64,000 bases of DNA from DASVCS01 sp036381495 (GTDB taxonomy: Bacteria > Gemmatimonadota > Gemmatimonadetes > Longimicrobiales > RSA9). Both the position numbers and the translations under genes were made by a program. How positions within the stretch are numbered: position 1 is the first letter of the stretch; each line of letters opens with the position of its first letter. The stretch is taken from positions 89,333 to 153,332 of the forward strand of contig DASVCS010000059.1 in the NCBI GenBank assembly GCA_036381495.1, read 5' to 3'. Of this stretch, positions 1-8,738 are shown piece by piece. The notes under the pieces were generated by a model. The model was not told the origin of the DNA. It did not search any database and worked only from the letters and a program-made list of their open reading frames with translations.

Positions 1-138
1 GACGACGACGATCGGCCCGAACGTCCGGCGCGATACTTCGACGCAACCAAGAAACGACCCATGGCTCTCGAGTACTCCTGCGTCAATGGAGTTTCGCGAT
101 CGTATTTATGGCTGACCTACGAGGAGTTCGGAACATGA
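1..138 (+). CDS. possible 3' end of an upstream gene (partial)
   Basis: A reading frame is open from the window edge to a TGA at 136-138 and ends in the residues SYLWLTYEEFGT. Its stop overlaps the msrB start codon (ATGA), the usual sign of translational coupling. An ATG at 61 would give a 25-residue leader peptide instead. I recognise no family. The frame is short and could be chance. Confidence 0.25.
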   Translation, partial: DDDDRPERPARYFDATKKRPMALEYSCVNGVSRSYLWLTYEEFGT

Positions 139-605
139 AGACATACAACAAAACCCCCGAGGCAGTGTCGCGGCTGACGCCGGAACAGTACCGGGTCACG
201 CAGCAAGGCGGCACGGAGCGACCGTTTCAGAACGAATATTGGGACAACAAAGAGCCAGGACTCTATGTCGATGTGGTGTCGGGCGAGCCGCTATTCGCGT
301 CCGTCGATAAATTCGACAGCGGCACCGGCTGGCCGAGCTTTACAAAGCCCCTGGAACCGGAGAACGTGGTCGAAAACGTCGACCGATCCCATGGAATGAC
401 CCGCACCGAGGTCCGCTCCAAGCACGGCGACAGTCATCTGGGCCATGTGTTTCCTGACGGACCTCGGGACAAGGGAGGTCTGCGTTACTGCATCAACTCC
501 GCGTCCCTCCGCTTCATTCCTCGTGATCAGCTCGAGAGCGAGGGTTATGGGGAATACCGCACCCTGTTCACGAGTGACACCGACACCGACACCGACGACG
601 AGTAG
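135..605 (+). CDS. msrB: peptide-methionine (R)-S-oxide reductase, Zn-less type
   Basis: Reduces the R epimer of methionine sulfoxide in oxidised proteins, using a thioredoxin-type reductant. The 156-residue product has the SelR fold signatures GTGWPSF, GDSHLGHVFPDGP and RYCINSASLRF, the last carrying the catalytic cysteine. Where many MsrB proteins have a zinc-binding CxxC, this one reads YVDVVSGEPLF with no cysteines, so it is the form without structural zinc that is common in fused MsrA/MsrB proteins. I chose the ATG at 135 because GAGGAG lies at 121-126. An upstream ATG at 108 adds nine residues but has no ribosome binding site. The tail is an unusual Asp/Thr run (DTDTDTDDE). A GTG 9 bp downstream opens an msrA stub. 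Confidence 0.93.
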   Translation: MKTYNKTPEAVSRLTPEQYRVTQQGGTERPFQNEYWDNKEPGLYVDVVSGEPLFASVDKFDSGTGWPSFTKPLEPENVVENVDRSHGMTRTEVRSKHGDSHLGHVFPDGPRDKGGLRYCINSASLRFIPRDQLESEGYGEYRTLFTSDTDTDTDDE

Positions 606-614
606 GGAGGCGAC

Positions 615-662
615 GTGCCCAGCGAAAAGGCGATCCTCGCCGGCGGTTGCTTCCGGGGCGAG
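615..662 (+). pseudogene. msrA: msrA remnant (first residues only)
   Basis: After GGGAGG at 605-610 a GTG opens a frame reading PSEKAILAGGCFRG. This is the start of an MsrA protein up to and including the catalytic-cysteine motif GGCFWG, with the usual Trp changed to Arg. The next residues (EVRDRQVPC) bear no resemblance to MsrA, so the rest of the gene was deleted. The stub keeps the spacing expected of an msrB-msrA operon. Confidence 0.55.
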
Positions 663-674
663 GTGCGGGACCGG

Positions 675-906
675 CAAGTGCCATGTCGAAGTCGGGGGGC
701 GACTGCTCGGGGAGGGCGACCTGTGTCGGGATCGCGCGTTCTGACGTATCCACCAGGAATCGACCGAGCCGCGCCGGGGTCATGGACCTCAGGATTCGAT
801 CCCACTCCCGGAGGTCGCGGATCGCCTCCGCGTTGCCGGCCGCTCGCGCCCAATCCATCACCCAGCGCCACCCTCGACGCTCGCTTCCCGACAGGTCGCT
901 CGCCAT
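675..906 (-). pseudogene. unrecognised gene fragment
   Basis: The minus-strand frame starting at 906 reads SGSERRGWRWVMDWARAAGN and then a helical stretch ending in LVDTSERAIPTQVALPEQSP. It has the amino-acid balance of a genuine protein, but it runs into the msrA stub and degenerates. I infer a truncated gene whose loss of sequence also removed msrA. The family is not recognised. Confidence 0.2.
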
Positions 907-944
907 CCCCGAAGCCCACTTCTGCGAGGCCGTGCGGCAGCCCC

Positions 945-973
945 TTGACAGGCGTGTGGCAGCGCTGTATCAT
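945..973 (+). promoter_or_regulatory. sigma-70-type promoter of the marR gene, leaderless
   Basis: TTGACA at 945-950, a 17-bp spacer and TATCAT at 968-973. A start about seven bases after the -10 box falls on the A of the ATG at 980, and no Shine-Dalgarno sequence is present, so the mRNA is predicted to be leaderless. Confidence 0.7.
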
Positions 974-979
974 TCACCC

Positions 980-1423
980 ATGAACATCTCTCGACGAGAG
1001 AACGAGGGTGGGCAGCAGTTGCTCACACAGCTGCTCCACGCAGCGCGAGAGGTCGAGTCCCGGCTCGAGCGGGCGGTGGAGGAGAGGGGGCTCTCGCTCG
1101 CGAAGCTGGGTGTGCTGCGCTCTCTGGTGACGAAGGGTGGCTCGCTTCCGCTCGGACGGCTGGCGGATATGCTCTCGTGCGTGCGGTCGAACGTGACGCA
1201 GCTCGTCGACCGGCTGGAGGCGGAGGGGCTCGTGCGCCGTGAGCCCGATCCCCAGGATCGGCGTAGCACGCTGGCGGTGATCACGGAGGAGGGGCGAGAG
1301 CGCTACGAAGCGGCCTCGCGGGCGCGAGAGGAGGCCGAGCGGGAGATCCTGGGGGGCATGTCGGCCGAGCGGCGCAAGCAGCTTGCGGCGTTGCTCCACG
1401 AGGTCGGGACAACGATCGAGTGA
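980..1423 (+). CDS. MarR family transcriptional regulator
   Basis: The 147-residue product has the MarR winged-helix layout: an N-terminal dimerisation helix, then LGVLRSLVTKGGSLPLGRLA, the recognition helix region RSNVTQLVDRLEAEGLV, and the wing REPDPQDRRSTLAVITEEG. The C-terminal helices complete the dimer interface. The DPxDRR wing is a hallmark of the family. The ATG at 980 is fixed by the promoter placed directly in front of it. A perfect 14-bp palindrome lies 24 bp past the stop codon and may be an operator for this protein. The ligand and targets cannot be read from sequence. Confidence 0.9.
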   Translation: MNISRRENEGGQQLLTQLLHAAREVESRLERAVEERGLSLAKLGVLRSLVTKGGSLPLGRLADMLSCVRSNVTQLVDRLEAEGLVRREPDPQDRRSTLAVITEEGRERYEAASRAREEAEREILGGMSAERRKQLAALLHEVGTTIE

Positions 1424-1446
1424 GCGCCTCATTTTTTGCCCATAAC

Positions 1447-1460
1447 GTTCATATATGAAC
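1447..1460. promoter_or_regulatory. perfect 14-bp palindrome, possible regulator operator
   Basis: GTTCATATATGAAC is a perfect inverted repeat in an AT-rich patch of a very GC-rich genome, just after marR. TTCATACATG at 1635-1644 repeats most of it. MarR-type repressors bind palindromes of this size, so it is a candidate operator, but the pairing with the neighbouring gene is inference. Confidence 0.4.
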
Positions 1461-1634
1461 ATTGCATATGCGCATAATACAGGGCAAGACTCGAATGCTG
1501 GGGTACAGCGCGACTTCGTCGAACTCGAGGCGCCTCCGCGCGGGATCCTCCAGGCAATCGAGGGGACGTCGGCACTGTGGCAACGGACGATTGATGGTGA
1601 CCACGCAGGCGAAGCGACTTTTTTCTCGCATTGA
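1455..1634 (+). CDS. small unrecognised ORF, 59 residues
   Basis: The ATG lies inside the 1447-1460 palindrome. The frame reads MNIAYAHNTGQ, then RDFVELEAPPRGILQAIEG and ends TIDGDHAGEATFFSH. The middle part has GC-rich third positions and a protein-like composition, unlike the other two frames. I recognise no family. It could be a real small protein under control of the palindrome, or a remnant. Confidence 0.3.
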   Translation: MNIAYAHNTGQDSNAGVQRDFVELEAPPRGILQAIEGTSALWQRTIDGDHAGEATFFSH

Positions 1635-2013
1635 TTCATACATGCATATTGCTGTCGCGAAATGTGCAGGGACGAATCAGGATGAAGCGCGGGCCGGTCA
1701 CACCACGGAGGCGCGCCGCGTCATTACGGTGCCGGGGTGAATCCCGGAGCCGGCGCGCAGGAGGACACGAGGGTGCATACCCGGACAATCGCTCGGAGCT
1801 CGACGACCCCGTGCGCGCCCTTGGTCCTACTCACCGGCGTGGCGGTGGGGCGGCGGGAGCGGACGCTCGCGCTGCTCCGGCGATCGGGATCGGAGTGATG
1901 GTGGGTGGATCAACCGTGGAGCGGCGACGAACACGTCGTCTCCGCGGCGCAGGACGCGTCTTTCGCCATGGGGGCGAGACGCGGAAGCTGAAACTCGTAC
2001 CTCGAGAGAGGAC
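1635..2013. other. intergenic stretch, no gene seen
   Basis: About 380 bp before the outer-membrane protein gene. Apart from the TTCATACATG copy at 1635-1644 I see no coding frame, repeat or hairpin of note. Confidence 0.5.
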
Positions 2014-2619
2014 ATGATGAATTGGGCGAAAAAGGCGGCCTTTGCGGCTGCATCCTTGGCGGTGGGTGTCGGAGTCGTGGCTGCGCCGGCTACTGCGCAG
2101 GAGACCGGCTTCCGGCCGGAGATCGAGCTGCGGCCGTTCGTCGGGGCGTACGTTCCGACCGGCGATCAGCGGGACCTCGTGAAGGATGCGGTATTGGTCG
2201 GGAGCACGCTGGCCGTTCGCGCGACGCCGGCGCTGACGGTCACGGGCGGCTTCGGCTGGAGCCCGACCGAGGAGCGGCCGCGCATCACCGGCGACAACAC
2301 GGTCGATCTGTTCCAGTACGATGTCGGGCTCGAGCTGGGACGAGACCTTGCCCTCGGCCGGACATCCTGGAGCTGGCGGCCGTTTATCGGCGCGGGAGCC
2401 GGCGGGCGCACCTACCATTACCGTGACCTGGACGTGGACGCCGAGACCGATTTTGCCGGCTACGGCGCCGCGGGCGTGCAGTTCGACGCCGGGCGGGTCG
2501 GCCTTCGGTTTGAAGGTCGGGACTACGTCTCGAGCTTCGACGGGCTCCAGGGAGAGATGGCGGAGTCTGCTGCGCGGAACGACCTCTTCCTGGTCGGCGC
2601 GCTCATGCTCCGGTTCTGA
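2014..2619 (+). CDS. small outer-membrane beta-barrel protein
   Basis: The 201-residue product begins with a signal peptide (KKAAFAAASLAVGVGVVAAP, cut near ATAQE). The mature part alternates hydrophobic and polar residues in strand-like blocks rich in Gly and aromatics (LTVTGGFGWSP, FIGAGAGGRTYHY, VGLRFEGRDYVSSF) and ends in ALMLRF. A C-terminal Phe is the usual BAM recognition signal of outer-membrane barrels. GAGAGAGGAC stands before the start, which could be either of two consecutive ATGs. The size fits an eight-strand OmpA/OmpW-like barrel. No substrate can be inferred. A strong hairpin follows the stop codon. Confidence 0.7.
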   Translation: MMNWAKKAAFAAASLAVGVGVVAAPATAQETGFRPEIELRPFVGAYVPTGDQRDLVKDAVLVGSTLAVRATPALTVTGGFGWSPTEERPRITGDNTVDLFQYDVGLELGRDLALGRTSWSWRPFIGAGAGGRTYHYRDLDVDAETDFAGYGAAGVQFDAGRVGLRFEGRDYVSSFDGLQGEMAESAARNDLFLVGALMLRF

Positions 2620-2631
2620 GGAGACCGGCCG

Positions 2632-2658
2632 GTGGAGCCCGGTTCGGCCGGGCTCCAC
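2632..2658 (+). terminator. hairpin after the outer-membrane protein gene
   Basis: GTGGAGCCCGG and CCGGGCTCCAC form an 11-bp perfect stem with a TTCGG loop, 13 bp after the stop codon. There is no U-tract, so termination is likely but not certain. Confidence 0.5.
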
Positions 2659-2785
2659 GCGACCGGCCGGAGACATCGCGTGTCCGTGAAAACGGCGGCG
2701 GCAGATTGCCGGTCCGACCGGACCGAGGTCTCCGAACCACGCGCAGTGACCACACTTCGAACTTCGAACTCTGGAGAGTGCTTCA

Positions 2786-3343
<558 letters not shown>

Positions 3344-3365
3344 GCGCGTGAGAGGAGAACCGGCG

Positions 3366-3560
3366 ATGAGATCGAATCCGCCGATCCAGCGCCGTATCCC
3401 GCGGACGGCGACCACGCCGCCACCCGCGCCGGGCTTCGCGGGGCCGGGGCACTCCGCGGCTTTCATCGTGGACTCCGACGAGTTCGTCAGGCGGCACCCC
3501 TTCATCCTCCTGCTCGACGACCGACTCGAGCTGCCCGGTCGCGCGCGCGAGACCGGGTAG
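3366..3560 (+). pseudogene. truncated pirin-family gene (N-terminal part)
   Basis: A 64-residue frame with a good ribosome binding site (GAGGAGAA at 3353-3360) reads PGFAGPGHSAAFIVD, then HPFILLLDDRLELPG, and stops. The pattern PGFAGPGH...DPFLLLMDDRL is how many bacterial pirin (quercetinase-like cupin) proteins of about 300 residues begin. The metal-binding His residues and the rest of both cupin domains are absent, so I read this as a 5' remnant. The call rests on this short match alone. Confidence 0.45.
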
Positions 3561-3666
3561 CCGAATGTGACGTTCGAGTCCCGTCTCCGGTTGGAACGCC
3601 GGACGAGCTTGGGGTCCGGGTCGAAATCCGCGGAACATCCGAGCGGGAGGCACGCGCCGGCGGGAT

Positions 3667-3690
3667 GCCATGGCATGATCATGCCATGGC
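3667..3690. promoter_or_regulatory. perfect 24-bp palindrome
   Basis: The half-site GCCATGGCATGA is followed immediately by its exact reverse complement, with no loop. It lies 128 bp upstream of the Asp-box lipoprotein gene. It could be an operator for a dimeric regulator or the top of an RNA hairpin. Confidence 0.5.
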
Positions 3691-3724
3691 CGCTCGGCGC
3701 GGGCGCCGGCGAGTTTTCGACGAT

Positions 3725-3755
3725 CGGCCAATGCCGGTTCCCTCGGCATTGGCCG
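3725..3755 (+). terminator. 12-bp stem, 7-nt loop hairpin in the leader of the Asp-box gene
   Basis: CGGCCAATGCCG and CGGCATTGGCCG pair perfectly around GTTCCCT. It could end transcription from the doxX side or act as a leader structure for the gene at 3818. No U-tract follows. Confidence 0.45.
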
Positions 3756-3817
3756 CTTCCCGTGGCGGCCGTCGACGCCCCTCCCCGGCGAACGTCCCCT
3801 TGCTCTGGAGAGACCTC

Positions 3818-6460
3818 ATGCGCGTGCTCGTGCCGGCTGCGAGATGCAGCGCATTCCTGCTACTCGTGTATCTCCCCGCCGCCTGTTCCGGCGTCCGGAT
3901 CAGCGCGGGCAGGCTACAGGAGTTCCCCCCGGGCGTGACCTGGGGCGGCCGTGCGGTGGCGGTCGCCGTGCACCCGAATCAGCCCGCACTCATGCTCGTG
4001 GCCTCCGAATCCGGCGGGCTGTTCAAATCGGACACCCGCGGGCTGCGGTGGATTGCCACGGCGCACCTGCGGTACTGGTCGAACGCGATCCGGGATGTCG
4101 AGTACGTGCCGGGGGGCCGGATCGTCGCGACGACGGCGATCGACCTGAGCGAGCCGCACCACGGCGGCATCTGGTTGAGCGGCAACGGCGCGCTCTCGTT
4201 CAGGCGGCCGACGAATGCACTGCCGCCATCGGGCCCGCGCTGCCCGGAACGCACGGCGGCCTACGGGATCGCCGTCGAGCCGGCGAGTGGCCGGGTGTAC
4301 GTGGGCACCGACTGCGGCTACGCCTGGTCCGATGATGGCGGCCGAACGTGGAGCCACAAGGTCATCGACCCATTGGTCGCCGTCGATGCCGCCAGGACGC
4401 AGGACCGCATCCTGAACATCGTGGCCGCGGGACGTCGGGTCTACGCGCTCGGCAAGAACGGGCTCTACTCCTCGCCGGATGCGGGCGCGACCTGGACCCG
4501 CGCGTCGACGCCGCGCCTGCCCGTGCTGCCGTACCGGGACGCGCCGCCCCGCCTGGCCATCTCGCCGGTCAACCCGATGCACGCGTTCCTCGCGCTCGAC
4601 GTGCCCGGCGATTCCGCCCGGCTCTACTTGACCGTGGACGGCGGCGCGACCTGGCGCTCGGTGGCCGCCGTCCCGGACGGGGCGCGCCAGTCGCTCGTAC
4701 GCACCACGCGGTACGGCGCGCCGCCGGGATCCGACTTCATGCTCTACTGGGGCGACGGCACGTCCATCTCCCGGAGCCCGGTCGGCGACCTGACGGCACC
4801 CGTCGTCGCATTCTCCTGGACCCGCCTCGACGTCGACCATGCGGATATCAACGACCTGGCATTCGACGGCGAGACGGGCGAGCCGCTGCTCCTGGCGAGC
4901 GATGGCGGCGTCCACCTCACGGACGATGGCGGCCTGACGTGGAGGGTCACCGGCAGTGGGATCGCGGGGTACAGGGCGTTGCAGGTCTACGGCGTGACCG
5001 GCCAGTTTCACAATATCGACGGCCGTTACGATCACACGGACCTGTACTTCGGAACGCAGGACAACGCGCTGTGGTTCTCGACCGACGGCGGCGCGACCTG
5101 GACGAAGAAGCCATCCGACCCGGAGGGTGGCGGATTGGGCGCGTTGCGGAGCCATGACGGCGGTCGTGATGCCTGGATCACCGGCTACCGGTGCTGGCCC
5201 TGCTTCAGCTTCCTCACGGAGGAGCACTTCCGCAATTCGCGGCAGTGGGACGATGCCGGCGATGGCAAGAATTCGGAAGCCATCCACCTGGGCGGAACGC
5301 GTTTCCTCCAGTTCGGCACGCTGGATCCGGATGACGGGTCGACGGAGTATCATCTGTTCCGCAGCGAGGATTTCGATTCGGCGTGGACGCCCACGCTCCA
5401 GCTCGACCGGGCGGTGTACGGCTCCGTCAAAGTCTCGAGGGGTGCGGATCTGTGGCTGACGTACGGTGTGCGGGAGACGGCCTCGGACGGGACGAGGCGG
5501 ATCGGGCTGCGCAGCATTGGCCGCGCGGATCTGCCGGCCGGCGGACCGCGGCTGTACGACGCGGCGCAGGGGATCGGTAGTCTCGGCGCGCGGGGCTACC
5601 AGTACGAGTGGACGCCCGTCTTCGGCGTGCATCCGTCCAACCCGAACTTCATCATCGCGCCCGACATCGCGGCGAAGAAGATGATGGTCAGCACGGATGG
5701 CGGCGTGACCTGGACCGAGGACGTCGCGCTGGAGGAGGCGCTGACGGACACCGGCGCCGTCCACCTCTACGCGCGCTACAACGACGGCGAGGCCGGCGGC
5801 CTGCTGGTCACCGAGATCTCGTTCCTGCCGGAGAACCCCAACCACATCCTGGTCGGGACCACGCAGAACGGCATCGTCCATTCGGCCGACGGCGGGCTGA
5901 CCTGGCGCAAGATCCCGGGTTCGGAGGACATCCCGCACGTCACGTCGTTCTTCTGGGACTATCCCAACGGCCGGGTGATCGTCTCGTCGTACGGCCGGGG
6001 ATTGTGGGTCCTGTATCTCGGCCGCGACGAGTTCGACCGCATCCCCGACCGTGTCCGCGAGATCCCGCCGCCCGATCCCGGCCGGCCGACGCTCGAGGGG
6101 TCGGCCACCACGACGGTCGTCACCGTCGACCCCGCAGCGATCATCGGTGGCACGCCGATCGTACCCGAAGGCACCGCGCCGGTGGTCCGCGGCGCCGGCT
6201 TCCGGTATTCGCCGGACCAGCAGAGCCCGGTTCTCCTGCGGCTCGACGGCGACGAGGTCGCTCGGGCGTTTCCGGACCAGACGGGCCGGTTCCAGACGCG
6301 GCTCGCGGTCTCGCTCACCATGGGGACCTACGTTCTCGAAGCCGTGCAGAAGACGCCGGAGGGCCTCATCACGCAGGTCACGGAGTTCGCCGTCGGCGTG
6401 CGCGAGGGAGCCGAGCCCGGCCAGGAGGCGGAGCCGGTTTCGCCGGCGCGCGGGAGCTGA
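3818..6460 (+). CDS. secreted lipoprotein with Asp-box (BNR/VPS10-like) propeller
   Basis: An 880-residue protein starting at the ATG at 3818, with GGAG about 10 bp upstream. The signal peptide ends in the lipobox LPAAC, so the protein is lipid-anchored. At least seven Asp-box repeats of the form SxDxGxTW are visible (SDDGGRTWS, SPDAGATWT, TVDGGATWR, TDDGGLTWR, STDGGATWT, STDGGVTWT, SADGGLTWR), spread over the length as in sortilin-like or glycosidase-like beta-propellers. The last 130 residues look like a separate Ig-like beta-sandwich. Asp-boxes are structural, so no enzyme activity follows from them. The TGA stop is the first triplet of an R2 repeat. Confidence 0.8.
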   Translation: MRVLVPAARCSAFLLLVYLPAACSGVRISAGRLQEFPPGVTWGGRAVAVAVHPNQPALMLVASESGGLFKSDTRGLRWIATAHLRYWSNAIRDVEYVPGGRIVATTAIDLSEPHHGGIWLSGNGALSFRRPTNALPPSGPRCPERTAAYGIAVEPASGRVYVGTDCGYAWSDDGGRTWSHKVIDPLVAVDAARTQDRILNIVAAGRRVYALGKNGLYSSPDAGATWTRASTPRLPVLPYRDAPPRLAISPVNPMHAFLALDVPGDSARLYLTVDGGATWRSVAAVPDGARQSLVRTTRYGAPPGSDFMLYWGDGTSISRSPVGDLTAPVVAFSWTRLDVDHADINDLAFDGETGEPLLLASDGGVHLTDDGGLTWRVTGSGIAGYRALQVYGVTGQFHNIDGRYDHTDLYFGTQDNALWFSTDGGATWTKKPSDPEGGGLGALRSHDGGRDAWITGYRCWPCFSFLTEEHFRNSRQWDDAGDGKNSEAIHLGGTRFLQFGTLDPDDGSTEYHLFRSEDFDSAWTPTLQLDRAVYGSVKVSRGADLWLTYGVRETASDGTRRIGLRSIGRADLPAGGPRLYDAAQGIGSLGARGYQYEWTPVFGVHPSNPNFIIAPDIAAKKMMVSTDGGVTWTEDVALEEALTDTGAVHLYARYNDGEAGGLLVTEISFLPENPNHILVGTTQNGIVHSADGGLTWRKIPGSEDIPHVTSFFWDYPNGRVIVSSYGRGLWVLYLGRDEFDRIPDRVREIPPPDPGRPTLEGSATTTVVTVDPAAIIGGTPIVPEGTAPVVRGAGFRYSPDQQSPVLLRLDGDEVARAFPDQTGRFQTRLAVSLTMGTYVLEAVQKTPEGLITQVTEFAVGVREGAEPGQEAEPVSPARGS

Positions 6461-6551
6461 AGCGGTTCACCCGCGGGTTCGAAGCCGCGCGGTCGCTCGC
6501 CGGTTCGGCTCGCGGGCGGCCGCGACTCCGAGGTGACGCGACGACCGCTCC
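6458..6551. repeat. R2 repeat copy a (overlaps a stop codon)
   Basis: Starts TGAAGCGGTTCACCCG and ends GACGCGACGACCGCTC. It aligns end to end with the reverse complement of the copy at 18026-18120. Its first three bases are the stop codon of the Asp-box lipoprotein gene. Confidence 0.75.
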
Positions 6552-6889
6552 AGGAACGTCGGCCCTCGGGTTCGGAGGCGGTCCGCCGCCGCGCGCCCCT
6601 CGGCCGTGATCGTCACCCGACATCGCTGCCGACCGTCGCGCGGCGGCGCCTTGCGCTCTGGCCGAGCGGACGCGTCTGCAGTACGTTTGTGCGTTCGCGT
6701 GTACCGTTCGAGCGATCGCCGGGAACGTTTCGATTGATGAAACGCTCCGCGACGTCTTTCCGTCCGCGCGTCTGCCGCTGGCATTCGTTCCGGCCCGCGT
6801 ACAGGCGTATGCGGGCCCGGTCACCCGCGGACAAGTACCGGCCCGGACCGGATTCCCATGATGGAGACCCGACCCGAGGGAGGAAGTTC
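6552..6889. other. intergenic stretch before the TPR gene
   Basis: No convincing gene. A small inverted repeat, CGTTTC-gattgat-GAAACG, lies at 6726-6744 in the region where a promoter for the next gene would sit. Confidence 0.5.
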
Positions 6890-7798
6890 ATGACCGGAAC
6901 GAACCGATCCCGTTACGTTGCGCTGGCGCTCCTGCCGGTGGCGGCGGCCCTCTTCGTGCCCGGCGCCGCGCGCGCGCAGGGTGGTCAGGACCGGGGCGGC
7001 CCGCTTCGGGAAGCGGCGCGGCTCGATCGCGAAGGCGCGACGACGCAGGCGCGGGCAATCCTCGAGGCGGTGCTCGACACCCTCACGTCGCCGCAGGCGC
7101 GGGCGCGCGTGCACCGCGCCATGGCGATGTCCTACGCGTTCGACGGCGACTGCGCGAACGTGCTCAAGTACGAGCAGATGGTCATCGACTACTGGAAGAC
7201 GCGCGAGGCGGCCGAGCCGCAGGAAGCGTTCTACCAGCAGGGCGAGATGGCGGACGAGGGCGCGCGGGTGTGCCTCGATGCCGGCGACTTCGATGCGGCC
7301 GAGAAATGGTACCGCATGGGCCACGAGCTGGGGCTGAAGGAGCCGGAGCCGCGCACGCACCCCCGCAGCCTGTGGGACTACCGGCTCGCGCACGCACTGG
7401 GGCGCATTGCCGCGCGCCGCGGTGATGCGGCCGAGGCGAAACGGCAGATCGCCGAGGCGCGCAGGATCCTCGACAGTGATCCCGCCATGGCGGAGCAGCA
7501 GGAGCGATTCTTCCCCTACCTCGTCGGCTACGTCGCGCTGTACACGAACGACCTCGAGGGCGCCGAAGCCGCGCTGAAGAAGGCCGTCGGCATCCCCCGC
7601 AACGCGCGCGACCCGTTCATGAACGTGCTGCTCGCGATGACGTACGAGCGCATGGGCCGCGCGGAGGAGGCGAAGGCGCTGTACCGGAAGGCGTACGACT
7701 TCGCGCGGGCGCACAACCCGCCTACGGCCTTCGTGCGACGGTTCGTGCGCGAGAAGCTGGGTGCCGAACTCACCAGTACGCCGGACCAGCGGCTCTGA
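6890..7798 (+). CDS. exported TPR protein
   Basis: A 302-residue protein from the ATG at 6890, preceded by GGGAGGAAG. The signal peptide is VALALLPVAAALFVPGAARA, cut before QGG. The rest is helical, with TPR-like pairs (DREGATTQARAILEAVLDTL, AGDFDAAEKWYRMGHELG, NDLEGAEAALKKAVGIP, GRAEEAKALYRKAYDFA). TPR arrays bind peptides or scaffold complexes. I see no catalytic domain, and the neighbours do not suggest a partner. Confidence 0.75.
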   Translation: MTGTNRSRYVALALLPVAAALFVPGAARAQGGQDRGGPLREAARLDREGATTQARAILEAVLDTLTSPQARARVHRAMAMSYAFDGDCANVLKYEQMVIDYWKTREAAEPQEAFYQQGEMADEGARVCLDAGDFDAAEKWYRMGHELGLKEPEPRTHPRSLWDYRLAHALGRIAARRGDAAEAKRQIAEARRILDSDPAMAEQQERFFPYLVGYVALYTNDLEGAEAALKKAVGIPRNARDPFMNVLLAMTYERMGRAEEAKALYRKAYDFARAHNPPTAFVRRFVREKLGAELTSTPDQRL

Positions 7799-7863
7799 CC
7801 GAGTGCGCCGGCCGCGAGGCTCGGGGAGACCCGGCCTCGCGCCCGCGACGAGCGACGACCTGA

Positions 7864-8535
7864 ATGCAACGTCGGACTCACCGCCGCATCGGCTTCCTCG
7901 TGGCCTTCGCCGCGTACTTCGCGGCGCTCTGGCTGCTGTGGGAGACGCCCGTCGTCTACCCGATCAAGCTGTTCGTGGTACTGCTCCACGAGCTCAGCCA
8001 CGCGGCCGCGGCACTGGCGACGGGCGGCTCCGTCGAGCGGATCGTGCTCAGCGCCAACGAGGGCGGGGCGACCTGGACGCGCGGCGGCAACCCGTTCATC
8101 ACGCTCTCGGCCGGCTATCTCGGCAGCCTCGCCTGCGGCCTCGTGCTGCTCGCGGCCGCGAGGATGCGCGCGGCGCGCGTCGGCGGCGTCCTGACCGGTC
8201 TCGGAATCCTCCTCCTCGCGACGGCCGCACTCTACGTCCGCAACGGATTCGGCCTCACCTTCTGTCTCCTCTCCGGCATCGCGCTCATCCTGGCGGCCCG
8301 GTGGCTCGCGGCCGCGGCCCAGGCGATGCTGCTGACCACGCTCGGCCTGACGAGCGCGCTCTACGCCGTGCTCGACATCCGGAGCGACATCTTCCGCCAC
8401 CCACACCTCGATTCCGACGCCCGCCTCCTCGCCGACCTGACCGGCGTGCCGACGCTGGTCTGGGGGACGCTCTGGATGGCGGCCGCCTGCGCGGCGTGCT
8501 GGATCGCGTTCCGCCGGGCGTTGCGGCGGGCGTAG
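7864..8535 (+). CDS. M50-like (site-2 protease-like) membrane metallopeptidase
   Basis: A 223-residue membrane protein with about six hydrophobic segments. Near residue 43 it carries LLHELSHAAAAL, the HExxH zinc motif inside a membrane helix, as in the M50B-like group of intramembrane proteases. A conserved Asp-rich stretch near residue 180 (LDSDARLLADLTGVP) may supply the third zinc ligand. It lacks PDZ and CBS domains, so it is a minimal member. The start is the ATG at 7864, without a clear ribosome binding site. The substrate is unknown. Confidence 0.75.
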   Translation: MQRRTHRRIGFLVAFAAYFAALWLLWETPVVYPIKLFVVLLHELSHAAAALATGGSVERIVLSANEGGATWTRGGNPFITLSAGYLGSLACGLVLLAAARMRAARVGGVLTGLGILLLATAALYVRNGFGLTFCLLSGIALILAARWLAAAAQAMLLTTLGLTSALYAVLDIRSDIFRHPHLDSDARLLADLTGVPTLVWGTLWMAAACAACWIAFRRALRRA

Positions 8536-8694
8536 GAACACCACGACCTCGCCGCCTGACAACGTCACATGACTCCGCACCCCGATCATCGACGAGGGCG
8601 GCGCCCCTGCATGAGTGATTCCCGCGCCGGGTCGTAAACGACCCTCTCACGTGGTGCGCTCCCATGGTTAGAAGCCGGTGCGAGTACCGCACGC

Positions 8695-8738
8695 TTGACT
8701 TGAACAGGGCGGCCCACTATTTAATTTTTGCGTGCAAA
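8695..8738 (+). promoter_or_regulatory. AT-rich promoter and inverted repeat at the fic start
   Basis: TTGACT at 8695-8700, 17 bp, then TATTTA at 8718-8723. TTTGC-gt-GCAAA at 8727-8738 overlaps the proposed TTG start codon. The AT-rich patch stands out sharply against the genome background. An operator here would block both transcription and start-codon access. Confidence 0.45.

Noticed and set aside
3560..3610. A tRNA T-loop-like GTTCGAGTCCCG
   Set aside because: No pairing T-stem, acceptor stem or anticodon arm can be built around it.
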